In this document: piece after piece, positions 1-9,439 of the stretch | How positions within the stretch are numbered: position 1 is the stretch's first letter | Layout: each line of letters opens with the position of its first letter | NCBI RefSeq assembly: GCF_004359215.1 | Contig: NW_027152213.1 | Coordinates: 2,106,342 to 2,121,630, forward strand | Origin: Bremia lactucae | Taxonomy: Eukaryota; Oomycota; Peronosporomycetes; Peronosporales; Peronosporaceae | Direction of reading: 5' to 3' | DNA: 15,289 bases | The notes under the pieces: model-generated | Told to the model about the DNA's origin: nothing | The model's input: the letters and a program-made list of their open reading frames with translations, nothing else | Database searches by the model: none | Program-made: the position numbers and the translations under genes

Positions 1-968
1 TTTGCCCCAGCAGGGACCCTGGCATAGCAGCGAGCCATCATATGGCCGCGCTTGCCGCATTTAAAACAGACCACGTCTGCATTGCCCAACTCCATAGGAG
101 TGGCATCTGTCCTCTCGGCCGACGGCTTATACCAAGCTGTCGCCGAGGCACTGTTGTAGGATTGCTCCTCAACTAAGGCAATTTGGATTGCCTCTTCCAT
201 CGTCGACGGCACCTTTCTGAAAAGGGCCTGTCGCGATGGGCCATGCCGTAGTCCGTTCATAAACGTGGGCACCTTAATGTGCTCCGGAATCGGACCTACG
301 GTTATGGACGCCGACAGCGAGCGCATCTCTTGCACATACTCTTGCAGAGATCGCTTCGCCTGTCGCGCTCCAAAGAAGCGCGCCTGAAGCAACCCTTCGT
401 TGTTCGGCGGCTGGTACATGGCGCGAATCTTTTCCTTAAAGATCGCCCATGAAGAGAACTTCTTTCTGTCCGCCGTAAAGGCCGAGTAAGCCCACTCTGA
501 GGCCTTACCGCGCAGAAGCGACATGGCGTACGATACCATCCGGCTATCGTCCTCGATGAGCTGGGCGACACCGCATTGCTCCACGGCTAAAAGCCAGTGG
601 ACAATCGTGTGCGCCGCAGTTCCATCGAACTTGGGCGGGTCCATCCGAAGTGGCCTCGGCTGATGCGGTCGGGAAGAGAGCATCTCAACAGTCCTGCTGA
701 GAGCCTCGCTCCGAGTCTGCTCATACCTCGGCTCATCCTGAGTCTGAGTGACGGACTCCGCCGCAGCATGGCCCTGTGTCTCGGACGCGGCCCTTCGCTG
801 TCCGAGCACGAATGCCTCAAACTGCTCCAACTGAGCAACATGTTGCTCAGGACTACCCAGGAGCCTGGCCAGGGCTTGTTCACCAAGTCTCTGCGCCATA
901 AGCCGTGCCACCTCCCGATGATGCTCGGAGAGGTGGGGAAAATGAGCCCAATCAATATTGAGGCTCAT
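1..968 (-). CDS. gag: Ty3/gypsy retrotransposon Gag (partial, runs off left edge)
   Basis: Read on the minus strand from ATG at 968-966, one uninterrupted frame of 322 codons reaches the window edge. It starts MSLNIDWAHFPHL. Residues 1-110 are helical and Gln/Glu/Arg rich. Residues about 115-235 look like a retrotransposon capsid domain (DPPKFDGTAAHTIVHWLLAV, then LLRGKASEW, FKEKIRAMYQPP, SLQEYVQEMR, MNGLRHGPSRQALF). A CCHC zinc knuckle, C-FK-C-GKRG-H-MMAR-C (residues 301-314; 27-68), should bind the element RNA during packaging. Gag forms the cytoplasmic virus-like particle. The primer-binding site and 5' LTR lie immediately upstream, so this is the 5' end of an element whose pol lies outside the window. 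No stop or frameshift is seen, so the copy may be young. The start is inferred: first ATG after the PBS with sensible spacing. Confidence 0.9.
   Translation of the reverse strand, partial: MSLNIDWAHFPHLSEHHREVARLMAQRLGEQALARLLGSPEQHVAQLEQFEAFVLGQRRAASETQGHAAAESVTQTQDEPRYEQTRSEALSRTVEMLSSRPHQPRPLRMDPPKFDGTAAHTIVHWLLAVEQCGVAQLIEDDSRMVSYAMSLLRGKASEWAYSAFTADRKKFSSWAIFKEKIRAMYQPPNNEGLLQARFFGARQAKRSLQEYVQEMRSLSASITVGPIPEHIKVPTFMNGLRHGPSRQALFRKVPSTMEEAIQIALVEEQSYNSASATAWYKPSAERTDATPMELGNADVVCFKCGKRGHMMARCYARVPAGA
831..850. repeat. 20-bp perfect palindrome inside gag
   Basis: Half-site CTGAGCAACA is followed directly by its reverse complement with no loop. It lies in the N-terminal coding part of gag. 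Neighbouring inverted repeats include 780-786/800-806 (7 bp, loop 13) and a CCACCTC/GAGGTGG pair (7 bp, loop 15) near 910-938, suggesting a structured 5' region of the element RNA. Confidence 0.8.
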
Positions 969-1004
969 CCTCACGTGCACACGCAGAGATGCGGGTCCTG
1001 GGAA

Positions 1005-1022
1005 GGATTCTAAGTGCTACCA
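1005..1022 (-). other. Candidate primer-binding site of the left gypsy element
   Basis: On the minus strand the LTR ends in ACA, followed by a CT spacer and TGGTAGCACTTAGAATCC. The TGG immediately after the LTR matches the CCA end of a tRNA primer, as in Ty3/gypsy elements. Which tRNA is used cannot be told from this window. It lies 36 bp upstream of the gag ATG. Confidence 0.55.
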
Positions 1023-1024
1023 AG

Positions 1025-1484
1025 TGTAGGCGGACACGTCGTAATGCGGCCACGCTCTACTTAGACACACCCTAGCACAGCGAGGAAGCGGTTTAACCTG
1101 CTTCTCTTGCGTGCAGTGAGGCTAACCCACCCAACACACTAAGTACGCTGGTTAAGTGTCGTCACGGGAGCGGTAATCCGGCTCCTCGTGCGCACTTACC
1201 AAGTAGGAAGTAGTTTTCAGACTGATTTATATTTAATCGTATTAAATATATTTACCTATTTTTTCTAATTAAAATGTCATCTCTACAGATAACACTTAAT
1301 ATGTATTGCGAGTGTATCTTTCTAGATATCTCGCGTAACGGATGACGCTAGGTTGGTCACAAATGTGCACCACGCCCGAGTGCTGGGTCTATTTACTTTA
1401 ATTTAGTAATTGACCATCTCCTTAAGTACACTAAGTAAACTTAACGGGGACTGTGTAACATTAGGGCAACTTGAGCCCGTTACA
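1025..1484 (-). mobile_element. 5' LTR of the left gypsy element
   Basis: The segment begins TGTAGGCGG and ends CCCGTTACA on the plus strand, giving the TGTA...TACA ends expected of an LTR. The inner end abuts the candidate PBS and gag. The first 90 bp match a relic at 11939 closely, which confirms it as repetitive. A large imperfect hairpin (1150-1200: outer arms GGTTAAGTG/CACTTACC, inner GGGAGC/GCTCC) and an AT-rich stretch (about 1220-1290) lie inside. The outer boundary at 1484 is inferred; an alternative end in a similar motif is at 1460. The partner LTR is outside the window, so no target-site duplication can be checked (the flank is TCGTT at 1485-1489). Confidence 0.65.
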
Positions 1485-1537
1485 TCGTTTGTTTCTGCTG
1501 TAAGCTTGGGATCTGAGTCATCTGATTGGTCAGAAAT

Positions 1538-1555
1538 GGGGGGGGGGTCATTTAA
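1538..1555 (+). promoter_or_regulatory. Possible initiator (TCATTT) after a G10 run, WDR6 promoter
   Basis: Ten consecutive G (1538-1547) are followed by TCATTTAAC. TCATTT resembles the oomycete initiator element (YCAYTYY). It lies 114 bp upstream of the WDR6 ATG, between the LTR end and the gene. Motif match only. Confidence 0.3.
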
Positions 1556-1623
1556 CAAAGGGTGTGGTACGGATAACACTGGCCTTGAATTATCGTTTTA
1601 AAATAACTCTTAGGAACCTAAAT

Positions 1624-1661
1624 CTCGATAAGTTATCGAGGCTACATTTTTACATGTAGCC
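1624..1661 (+). promoter_or_regulatory. Two tandem perfect hairpins ending at the WDR6 start codon
   Basis: CTCGATAA/TTATCGAG (8 bp, 1-nt loop, 1624-1640) is followed directly by GGCTACAT/ATGTAGCC (8 bp, 6-nt loop, 1640-1661). The second stem ends one base before the ATG at 1662, so in the mRNA the start codon would sit at the foot of a stem. A role in limiting initiation is inference. Confidence 0.5.
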
Positions 1662-4600
1662 ATGATCAACACCATTGAAATTACATCGCAGAATGGACCG
1701 AGTTCATCCGCTTTTACCAAGCAGGATTATTTAGGTCCTGTGACGCTTGTAACTTTTTCATCATGTGGTTCTCTATTATACGTGGGCGTTGGTCCAACAA
1801 TTTTTCTTTACGCCACTACGACGAGTGAATTTCTGGGCAAACATGATGTATTCACGCGAGGCATTCTGCATGGCTGTGACATTGTCTTACATGCTGCGTC
1901 AGAATCGTTCGTCGGAGCCTTTTTCGGCCAAAAGCGAGTTTCGTGCTTCCAACAATTGCCGCAAAATCCTGACGCTGCTCGTAGCCATGAACAGCTAGCC
2001 GTGCTGGGAACATCAAAAGTGTTTTGCGACTGGGTGTTTGACGTGCAGCTCCTAACGAGTGAAATTACGGCCATAGAAGATGAGAATCTCCTGGTAGCTG
2101 TGGGTCTGGCGCACAACTTGGTGCAGATATGGGATCCGGTGCGCAATAGCATTCTTCGCACTGCACAGTGTGCAGAGCGTTGCATCTTGTATTCATTGGC
2201 GTTCCATGGACGCTCTCTGGACGAGCTCATTGTTGCTTCGGGAACGGTCTTCCAGCAGATATTATTGTGGAATCCAATGGAGATTACTAACGACGTTGCA
2301 AAAGCGGCTATCATGCCGATTCAACGGCTACATGCGCACAATGGTGTGCTTTTTAAACTTGTTTGGTCTTCGGATGCACGATCGTTGGCCTCGGTCTCGG
2401 ACGATCGTTCGGTACAATTGTGGTCCCATCACAGCACAATAACACCTGATCAGCTGGATGCACCTCGCTCGTTAGACCGTACAGCATTACTTTTTTGCAG
2501 CTATTCTCCAGTTTTTCGATCTTGGGGTCACGCAGCGCGTATTTGGGATGTATCTTTCTGGAAATGTGGTGTAGTCACGGCGAGCGAGGATGGACTATGC
2601 AAAGTTTGGGATCTTAATGGCAAGTGTGTTGCCACGCTGCAAGGTCACATGGGTCATGTGTGGCGTGCAGCTGTCCACCCTTCGCTAATGATGATTGCAT
2701 CGGGAGGTGGTGATAACGCTGTAAAGCTATGGGATGTCTCGCACGAGCTCATGTCCTCGTCACATGCAGCAGGAGTCAGCGACTTTTGTAAGACTGTTAC
2801 TATCCCTACGACTTTTTTAAAGAAAAAGGAGGGAGATTTTTTGTCACAAAGTGTGCGCAATATCGTTTTCAGCGCTGTAGACAATGGTAAAGCAGCATTT
2901 GTAGCCTCTGAGCACGGTGACATATTTCGTTTAGATCTGTTGTCATTAAAAGCAGTACTGTTTTTTACTATCTGCTCAATCGATGGTGGCGTTCAAGCAA
3001 AAGCTGGTAGCTTGTCAACGTTTACGCTGGATTTTTCAGGACGCTTCCTACTGCTTGGTGATAGATTAGGCCGTGTGATGATTGTTGACGCTTCAATTGG
3101 CATTCTGCTTCACTCATGGTATGCTCAAACGAACGTACGAGTCATGAAACTTTGGTGGGATCAGGAAGATGCTATCTTTGTTAGCAGCGCCGACGGAGTT
3201 CTTGCAGAGTGGAAGCCACTCGTAGCAGAGGCCACTGACAAATCTGCATCCCCTTCGGTCAAGACGGAGCTTGTGAGAACATTTAAAATTCCTGCCAAGA
3301 GCTCAGCCTCTTCACTATTAGTTATCGACCGCGTTGCTCTGAGAAATGTTATAGTAGGCGATGGTCATGGCGGCGTGTATATCTTCCATCGCTCACTTTA
3401 CGCTACAGTAAGCGATGACCAGTCCAAGATAGTAACGCCTCCTACATTTGTGCTTAAAGGTGCCCATGGACGCGATTTTGTGGCATCATTATTGCTTTCC
3501 GGGAAAGACGAAGATGCTTCGCGTCATCAACTTGTGATGCTATCAGGAGGGCACGACGGATACATTTGCAGGTACGTGCTGGACTCCGATGCATTTGGAG
3601 CTCTAAAAGCTACGCAAGTGGGCCGTGAGTCAATTCGAAACATTTCAACAGTCAGACAGCTTTGGTGGAGCAAAAGTGCTGCCCACGGTAAGGCAACGCA
3701 TAATCTCATGGTGTTTGGCTTTCACGCGAATCAAGCTATTCTGTATAATTTGTCTGCTCACTATCGCCTTTTTAACGTGGAGTGTGGTGGATGGCGTCGT
3801 CCGCATGCATTGTTTACAAGAGCAGCTGAGATTATGTCTTCCATGCTGTCACATACATTTTTGTTCACGCTGCCAGCCGCTCAAAAGCAGCAAATTGTCG
3901 TTAAAGTACACTCTACCTTATTCAGAGAAACCTCCGATTCTAACACTGTCCCGCGTTTCCTCAATTTATCACTACACGGCCAATATCATGGACGCATGAC
4001 GACTTGCGTAGCCTTCCTTGGTAAGGATCGCATGGTGACCGCGTCAGATGACAACAGCCTCATGCTGCATCGCCAACGCGCTACCAACTGCACAGGCTTG
4101 CGCTGGGGTGTTGTAGCCACCGGAATTGCACACACAACTACTGTCCGGGCGCTTATAACGTTTCAGCGAGAAAATGTCGATGGCATTTTTGAACATATCA
4201 TTCTCTCGGGAGGAGGCAAACAGCGTTTGAACTTGTGGTGTGTTTGCGGAGAAAGTGACCTGCTCAGACACGTCTGCGGTCAGGATCGTGCTGGTGCTGC
4301 TCAGGACCACCGCATTCTTGGGCTTGCTACGTTTGTGATACCTTCAGTTTCAGGCGCTTATCGTCTTGTGGCAGCGTGCAATTCCGAAGGCTCTACTCAA
4401 TTATCGCTGCTTGACTTTAATCATGGCAAGTTTATTGAAATTGGTGACCTAAATTCCATCTCACGAAAGCCAATTCTCTCGTGCGTTGGCTTTCAAGATG
4501 GTGATAACGACCTTGTAATTGCTGGATTGGCAGTTGGCACTACTGATGGCATCGTAACGCTGTGGGACCTTGGCGCCCTTCTACGAGAAATTGGTATGAG

Positions 4601-5105
4601 TCTCCAATTGAGTGAAGATATTCGACATATCAAAGAGAAGCTTAAAAAGTTAATATCCGAGCTGCAACCAATATTTGAGTACCTAGCGCATGATATGGGA
4701 GTTAATTGCATCAATCTTGTCTCTTGCAAGAGCACGGAGAAAGGAAGCCTGGACGTGACTCTGATTAGCGGCGGTGACGACCAGAATCTAAATTTGCGCG
4801 AGCTGCGGTTTCCTGCATGCCTCGTGCTTACCGAAGTTCGTCTGATCAATGCTTCTGGCGCAGCTATCAAAACTGTTGCGTCAATTGATTCAAAGGCCAT
4901 TTTTGCCGCCGGTTATGACCAAAGAGTGAGCAGGTGGAGTATCAATCACACGGATAATGGCACGAAAATTGAGAGGCAAGGAGCTGCTTTTTCGGAATGT
5001 GCGGACATCGCTAAACTTGCGATACGAAAAGCTTCAACTAGAAACGCCTATGAAGTTGTCGTCGTCGGCCAAGGTCTGCAAATGATTCAATTCCAGCGCA
5101 AGTAA
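1662..5105 (+). CDS. WDR6: WDR6/Trm734-like WD40 protein, tRNA 2'-O-methylation cofactor
   Basis: Intronless frame of 1147 aa, close to the roughly 1120 aa of animal WDR6. The N-terminus has the family pattern YLGPVTLVTF, then GVGPTIFLY, VFTRGILHG. WD repeats are visible at about residues 222-255 (HAHNGVLFKLVWSSDARSLA, ending VQLW), 286-320 (WDVSF, DGLCKVWDL) and 325-360 (LQGHMGHVWRAAVHP, ending NAVKLWDV), with more in the C-terminal half (GIVTLWDLG; GGDDQNLNLRELRF; AAGYDQRVSRWSI), consistent with two or three propellers. WDR6 (Trm734 in yeast) binds the FTSJ1/Trm7 methyltransferase and directs 2'-O-methylation of tRNA wobble position 34 in the cytoplasm; this role is from family knowledge. 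The 3' end converges on ATG8 (239 bp apart). The retroelement LTR ends 177 bp upstream, leaving a short promoter. Confidence 0.88.
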   Translation: MINTIEITSQNGPSSSAFTKQDYLGPVTLVTFSSCGSLLYVGVGPTIFLYATTTSEFLGKHDVFTRGILHGCDIVLHAASESFVGAFFGQKRVSCFQQLPQNPDAARSHEQLAVLGTSKVFCDWVFDVQLLTSEITAIEDENLLVAVGLAHNLVQIWDPVRNSILRTAQCAERCILYSLAFHGRSLDELIVASGTVFQQILLWNPMEITNDVAKAAIMPIQRLHAHNGVLFKLVWSSDARSLASVSDDRSVQLWSHHSTITPDQLDAPRSLDRTALLFCSYSPVFRSWGHAARIWDVSFWKCGVVTASEDGLCKVWDLNGKCVATLQGHMGHVWRAAVHPSLMMIASGGGDNAVKLWDVSHELMSSSHAAGVSDFCKTVTIPTTFLKKKEGDFLSQSVRNIVFSAVDNGKAAFVASEHGDIFRLDLLSLKAVLFFTICSIDGGVQAKAGSLSTFTLDFSGRFLLLGDRLGRVMIVDASIGILLHSWYAQTNVRVMKLWWDQEDAIFVSSADGVLAEWKPLVAEATDKSASPSVKTELVRTFKIPAKSSASSLLVIDRVALRNVIVGDGHGGVYIFHRSLYATVSDDQSKIVTPPTFVLKGAHGRDFVASLLLSGKDEDASRHQLVMLSGGHDGYICRYVLDSDAFGALKATQVGRESIRNISTVRQLWWSKSAAHGKATHNLMVFGFHANQAILYNLSAHYRLFNVECGGWRRPHALFTRAAEIMSSMLSHTFLFTLPAAQKQQIVVKVHSTLFRETSDSNTVPRFLNLSLHGQYHGRMTTCVAFLGKDRMVTASDDNSLMLHRQRATNCTGLRWGVVATGIAHTTTVRALITFQRENVDGIFEHIILSGGGKQRLNLWCVCGESDLLRHVCGQDRAGAAQDHRILGLATFVIPSVSGAYRLVAACNSEGSTQLSLLDFNHGKFIEIGDLNSISRKPILSCVGFQDGDNDLVIAGLAVGTTDGIVTLWDLGALLREIGMSLQLSEDIRHIKEKLKKLISELQPIFEYLAHDMGVNCINLVSCKSTEKGSLDVTLISGGDDQNLNLRELRFPACLVLTEVRLINASGAAIKTVASIDSKAIFAAGYDQRVSRWSINHTDNGTKIERQGAAFSECADIAKLAIRKASTRNAYEVVVVGQGLQMIQFQRK

Positions 5106-5344
5106 AACTGTCAAACGAAGCAAAATGAATAATATCGGATGCATTATTTTTGTGTAAATGTTTTCCTAAGCAATTTTGCACATCGCCAGCGTAAAAAAAA
5201 TCGACCAAACACGGTGGCAAACACTCATTGTCATCTTTAAAGTAGCGTGAAACTCCAATTTGCATCACCTCACAACAACGTCGAGTATTTTATGCTAATC
5301 TGATCGAGCGACAATGTAACGAGTCTGCTGTCAGCATACGCAGC

Positions 5345-5914
<570 letters not shown>

Positions 5915-7089
5915 CACTGCTTGACTGGTGGATTTTTTTCAAAATGCTCCTGTATCAAGCACCGCGAAACAGTCAGTTTTTCCATTGTTTAAGCTCCAAA
6001 TCACAAGCTCAATCCCCAGTAGGCACCAACTTCACACACACAAGCACTGATTAAGTGCACAGAGTCAGGCACTAGCGCAGGATTGCGCTGCAGGCGGACA
6101 CAAAAGTGTATATAAATACTATAGGGCCAAGGCAGGAAGCAAGAGAGCCACCACCGGCCAGGGCACGATCTGAACACTTACTTGCTTTCGGCGCTTCTTC
6201 GCTTTTTGGGTTAGAGAAGACTGAAGTCGGAACAATCCCAGCCTTTTGCTAATTCTCGGCTAAACTGTAAGTATTTCGGTCTATCGGACATCTTTTGACA
6301 AATTCTTGCAATTATACTGCTTTTTAATTATGGAAAAATAACGGCCTGGATTCTTATGTTGCCGCTCAATGCTCCTGGAATTTGATCTGCCACTTCGCAG
6401 CGGCTGTGAAATTTAAGCAAACCAAATTTATAGCCTCAACAAAATCTTCTAAAAACATATACCGTCTCGCACGTTCTCAGCGTTGAGCTTAATTAACGTG
6501 CCAGCAAATCTTTAATGCCGCGTGTTTACACTCAATCTTGTAATCTTGAGGTTGCATCCGTCTTGCAGCACTCCTTTTTTGGACACCACCTTTACAAAGC
6601 CATATCGATATAATTAGACGCGAAGCGGCTTCGACTGACGGGGCGTGACCAGCATGGTGCTATGTGTCCCACACCTAGTTCTCCGCCACGCGAGGAGTAA
6701 CGATTGGGTGAAATGCCACCAAAACCTCGATTTTTGCTTTTTAAACCTCGAAGCTAAACGGCGGGTTCTCTCTCTTCAAAACTTTGCGGCGCACAACCCA
6801 AGACGCTCAGAACGTGCAAGCCGCCTCTTTCTCTGATTGTGTAAGTTCATTTAATGCATGGAGTGCCAAGCGCAGCTCTTCTCTCGCCCTTTGCTCCTTC
6901 CCTCGCCCACTTCTTTCTTTCAAAAGATGTGCTCGCTGGTTGAATTAGTTTTATCTTGAAATACAGAAGACATGCAGAGGACGGACGGAAGAGAGCTTCA
7001 GCCATTGCTTCTTCACGTGTACTGACTCTGCGCTTTGTAATGCTTCAGATCTAGCGCCTTCAATCGCCGTTCTTACCGAATTAGTCAAG
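5915..7089. other. 1.2-kb divergent intergenic region, ATG8/RAB1 promoters and possible RAB1 leader intron
   Basis: No convincing coding region on either strand. A TATAAATA box lies at 6111-6118 (plus). Good splice donors occur on the plus strand at 6267 (GTAAGTATT) and 6841 (GTAAGTTC), with candidate acceptors ending at 6568 and 7048. The simplest reading is a RAB1 5' untranslated exon or exons with one or two leader introns, but no transcript evidence is available. A 63-codon frame at 6645-6836 has no recognisable content. Confidence 0.4.
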
Positions 7090-7978
7090 ATGAACCCGGA
7101 GTAGTACGTGCAAGATGCTAGCTGATTTATCAGATCAGGTTTTATGTACCCGGACAACTAAATGTGACTTTCTTTCATGCAGCGACTACCTATTCAAACT
7201 GCTTCTGATTGGTGATTCTGGTGTCGGCAAGTCATGTCTATTGCTGCGTTTCGCTGACGACACGTACACGGAAAGCTACATCTCGACCATTGGTGTGGAT
7301 TTTGTACGTATTATTTTGTTAGATGGAAACCTAAGACACTTTACCTCACATTGCGGGAATGACCTCAGAAAATTCGTACGATCGAACTTGATGGCAAGAC
7401 GATCAAGCTACAAATTGTACGTCGTATATACATCTTTTTGCCTCGTTGTGAACATTATAAACTAAATGTGGTATTTCATTTATGCAGTGGGACACGGCGG
7501 GCCAAGAACGATTCCGTACCATCACAAGCAGCTACTACCGCGGGGCCCATGGCATTATTGTGGTGTACGACGTGACGGATCAGGAGTCATTTAACAATGT
7601 GAAACAGTGGCTTCACGAGATCGATAGGTGCTTTTAATTTGTTTATTGTCACAACATTAGATGAAGCTTAGAAAAGTGTAATTGTGCTGTTGTAGATACG
7701 CTTGCGAAAATGTTAACAAACTATTGGTTGGTAATAAGAGCGATCTAACAGCCAAGCGCGTGGTAAGCACTGACGCAGCTAAGGAATTTGCTGAAAGTTT
7801 GGGGATAGAATTTCTCGAGACCAGTGCAAAGAATGCTGCTAACGTTGAAAAGGCATTCATGATGATGGCCGCCCAGATAAAAAAACGCATGGCTAACGCA
7901 CCTGTGGCCCCTAAGGCTGGAGTCAAATTGACACCTGGCCAGCAAGTTCCTTCTAACGGCGGATCGAAATGCTGTTAA
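7090..7978 (+). CDS. RAB1: Rab1/Ypt1 small GTPase (five exons)
   Basis: Exons 7090-7103, 7183-7303, 7369-7416, 7488-7627, 7696-7978; introns of 79, 65, 71 and 68 bp with GT-AG ends. The spliced product is 201 aa, starting [20 protein letters not shown]. Switch and nucleotide motifs sit at canonical Rab1 positions: P-loop GDSGVGKS 15-22, switch I T40 in STIGVDF, WDTAGQ 62-67 with catalytic Q67, NKSD 121-124, ETSAK 149-153. The C-terminus GGSKCC carries two cysteines for geranylgeranylation. Rab1 directs ER-to-Golgi vesicle tethering and also early autophagosome formation. The first exon encodes only four full codons, so the start is set by the MNPEYDYL family N-terminus rather than by ORF length. 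No broken motif is seen. It converges with the BRCT gene 338 bp downstream. Confidence 0.95.
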
Positions 7979-8316
7979 GATCCGTTGTTGGATTCGTCAA
8001 CCTCGTTTCAGTTGTTCGAGCTTTGCCTCAATGTGGCGTGCAATGAGGCTCGGAAGGCGTGGCTCTTATAAGGCATTAGGCTGGATATGCCAGGTATGTG
8101 GTGTGGGTTGACTGCTCAAGTTTTCGCTGGCGATTGAGCAGAATTCACTTTAGCCTCGTGTTTTGTGCATGACTTGGAGTGAGTGTCGACGAAGGATACT
8201 TTGGTTAGTTGTGACCTTATGCATGATTAAATCTTTTAAATTCTTCGATTCGAGTATGCATTTTGTTCTCGATCTTTGAATCTGAGGTCTTTAGCTGAGA
8301 TAAGTTGCTACACTTA
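7979..8316. other. Convergent intergenic spacer between RAB1 and the BRCT gene
   Basis: 338 bp holding the two 3' untranslated regions. No ORF, RNA gene or repeat was recognised. Confidence 0.5.
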
Positions 8317-9222
8317 TTACATCGCTATTGATGTAGATTGAACAAATGCTGCACGAAATGTGGTTGCAGCATCAGAGTCCTTGTAGATGAGATATTCAAA
8401 TTCGGGCTTCCGCTTTTTGCTTCTGATTGACTGCAGGATCCACTCTATTAAAAGAAGAAAATGAGTAATCAGTGAGGGCCTATCGTTTATTTAATGATTA
8501 CCCGGGCTCACAAACTTGACCTTCGAGAAATTCTGTAAAAAACAATATCAACATGGCGATTTCAAAGTAGCCTAGATTCCAATTGCACCTTGAGTAGTTT
8601 ATCTGCCTTCGACCCGTTAAGGTTTAAACCAACCATGTGCGTGACGCGCGTAGTAGTCAGTGCTGCGCTAAAGCGTAATTGCAGATAAAAAAATGACGAA
8701 TTATGCCAAGATTGCAAGATATCTTTAAAAAGCGTACGCCACAATGCCGCCGTGCTCCTGCACCAATTTTGCTAAGTAATATCTGAAAAAAGGTAGTTTT
8801 AATTAGCAGCTTTACGTTTTAATGCAAATTACGTACGAAGAGACGTTGCCCGTGCGTCCATTAAAGACAATATGGCATCCCTACAAAACGCAGACCAATT
8901 TAGTTGAAGCCTGCGACGTGTAATTAGCACACCTTGAAAATGTCGGATTGTGTCGCTCTTTTCTTTTTCTCTTGATATATTGCAATTAAAAAAGAAATTC
9001 AGAATAGTAAAGACCTGGTCAAGCGGTTGTTTGTATCGGAGTGTTCGGCTCCTCACCATGTTTCAAGCCATCAGGTAGCAATTGCCTTTCGAGAAAAAAA
9101 AGTTCACGCTTCTTCTCTGCCAAACGTCTGTTGATTACTTCCTTTTTCTCTCGCTGCTGGTCACTCGCTGCGCGGCGCTCGTGTCGTGTTATAGGCCCGC
9201 TCGGTCCGTTTACAGCGAACAT
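8317..9222 (-). CDS. Small REV1-type BRCT-domain protein (seven exons)
   Basis: Reconstructed by hand on the minus strand. Exons: 9222-9057, 8970-8933, 8880-8837, 8782-8738, 8667-8589, 8532-8502, 8444-8317. The six introns are 86, 52, 54, 70, 56 and 57 bp, all GT-AG. The spliced length is 531 nt, giving 176 aa with stop TAA at 8319-8317. Residues 1-60 are a charged helix (REKKEVINRRLAEKKREL) followed by a basic KKKR patch. Residues 64-145 form one BRCT domain: SDIFKGCHIVFNGRTG, LAKLVQEHGG (Gly-Gly 94-95), RVTHMVGLNLNGSKADKL, VKFVSPEWILQSI (conserved Trp136). The SDIFxGCxIxxNGxT opening is most like the BRCT of the translesion polymerase REV1, but no polymerase domain follows. A nuclear DNA-damage or phosphopeptide-binding role is inference. 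Every exon join restores a BRCT consensus position, so the model is strong although the start Met is less certain. Its start is 217 bp from the divergent SEC13. Confidence 0.85.
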
Positions 9223-9439
9223 CAGTGCCGTATTTAAATGGCTTGCATGGACATTGAAATTATAGACGATTAGATACGGAAAAACCTTCTATAATCAAAT
9301 ATTTGAACTATTTCACCCCGCTTTGAACTTCGGCGCGCATAATTTAAGCTATACAATAATTCAGCCAAGCAACTACATAATTTCCTTTTCGCTGCAGCAA
9401 TTAAGTGTAGCAACTTAAAATAAACATTGCACGCAAAAA
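9223..9439. promoter_or_regulatory. Divergent promoter region of the BRCT gene and SEC13
   Basis: 217 AT-rich bp between two start codons facing apart. It must hold both promoters. No specific element is convincing. Confidence 0.45.

Noticed and set aside
597..1013. Plus-strand 138-codon frame over the gag region
   Set aside because: Shadow of the minus-strand gag, whose zinc knuckle and capsid motifs are clear.
6255..6280. Minus-strand AAATACTTACAG resembling the 5' end of U1 snRNA
   Set aside because: It is simply the complement of a plus-strand splice donor; the following bases do not match U1.
6645..6836. Plus-strand 63-codon frame upstream of RAB1
   Set aside because: Low-quality composition, no motif, and it sits in the probable RAB1 leader.
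9041..9265. Plus-strand 74-codon frame
   Set aside because: Antisense shadow of exon 1 of the BRCT gene; no recognisable protein content.
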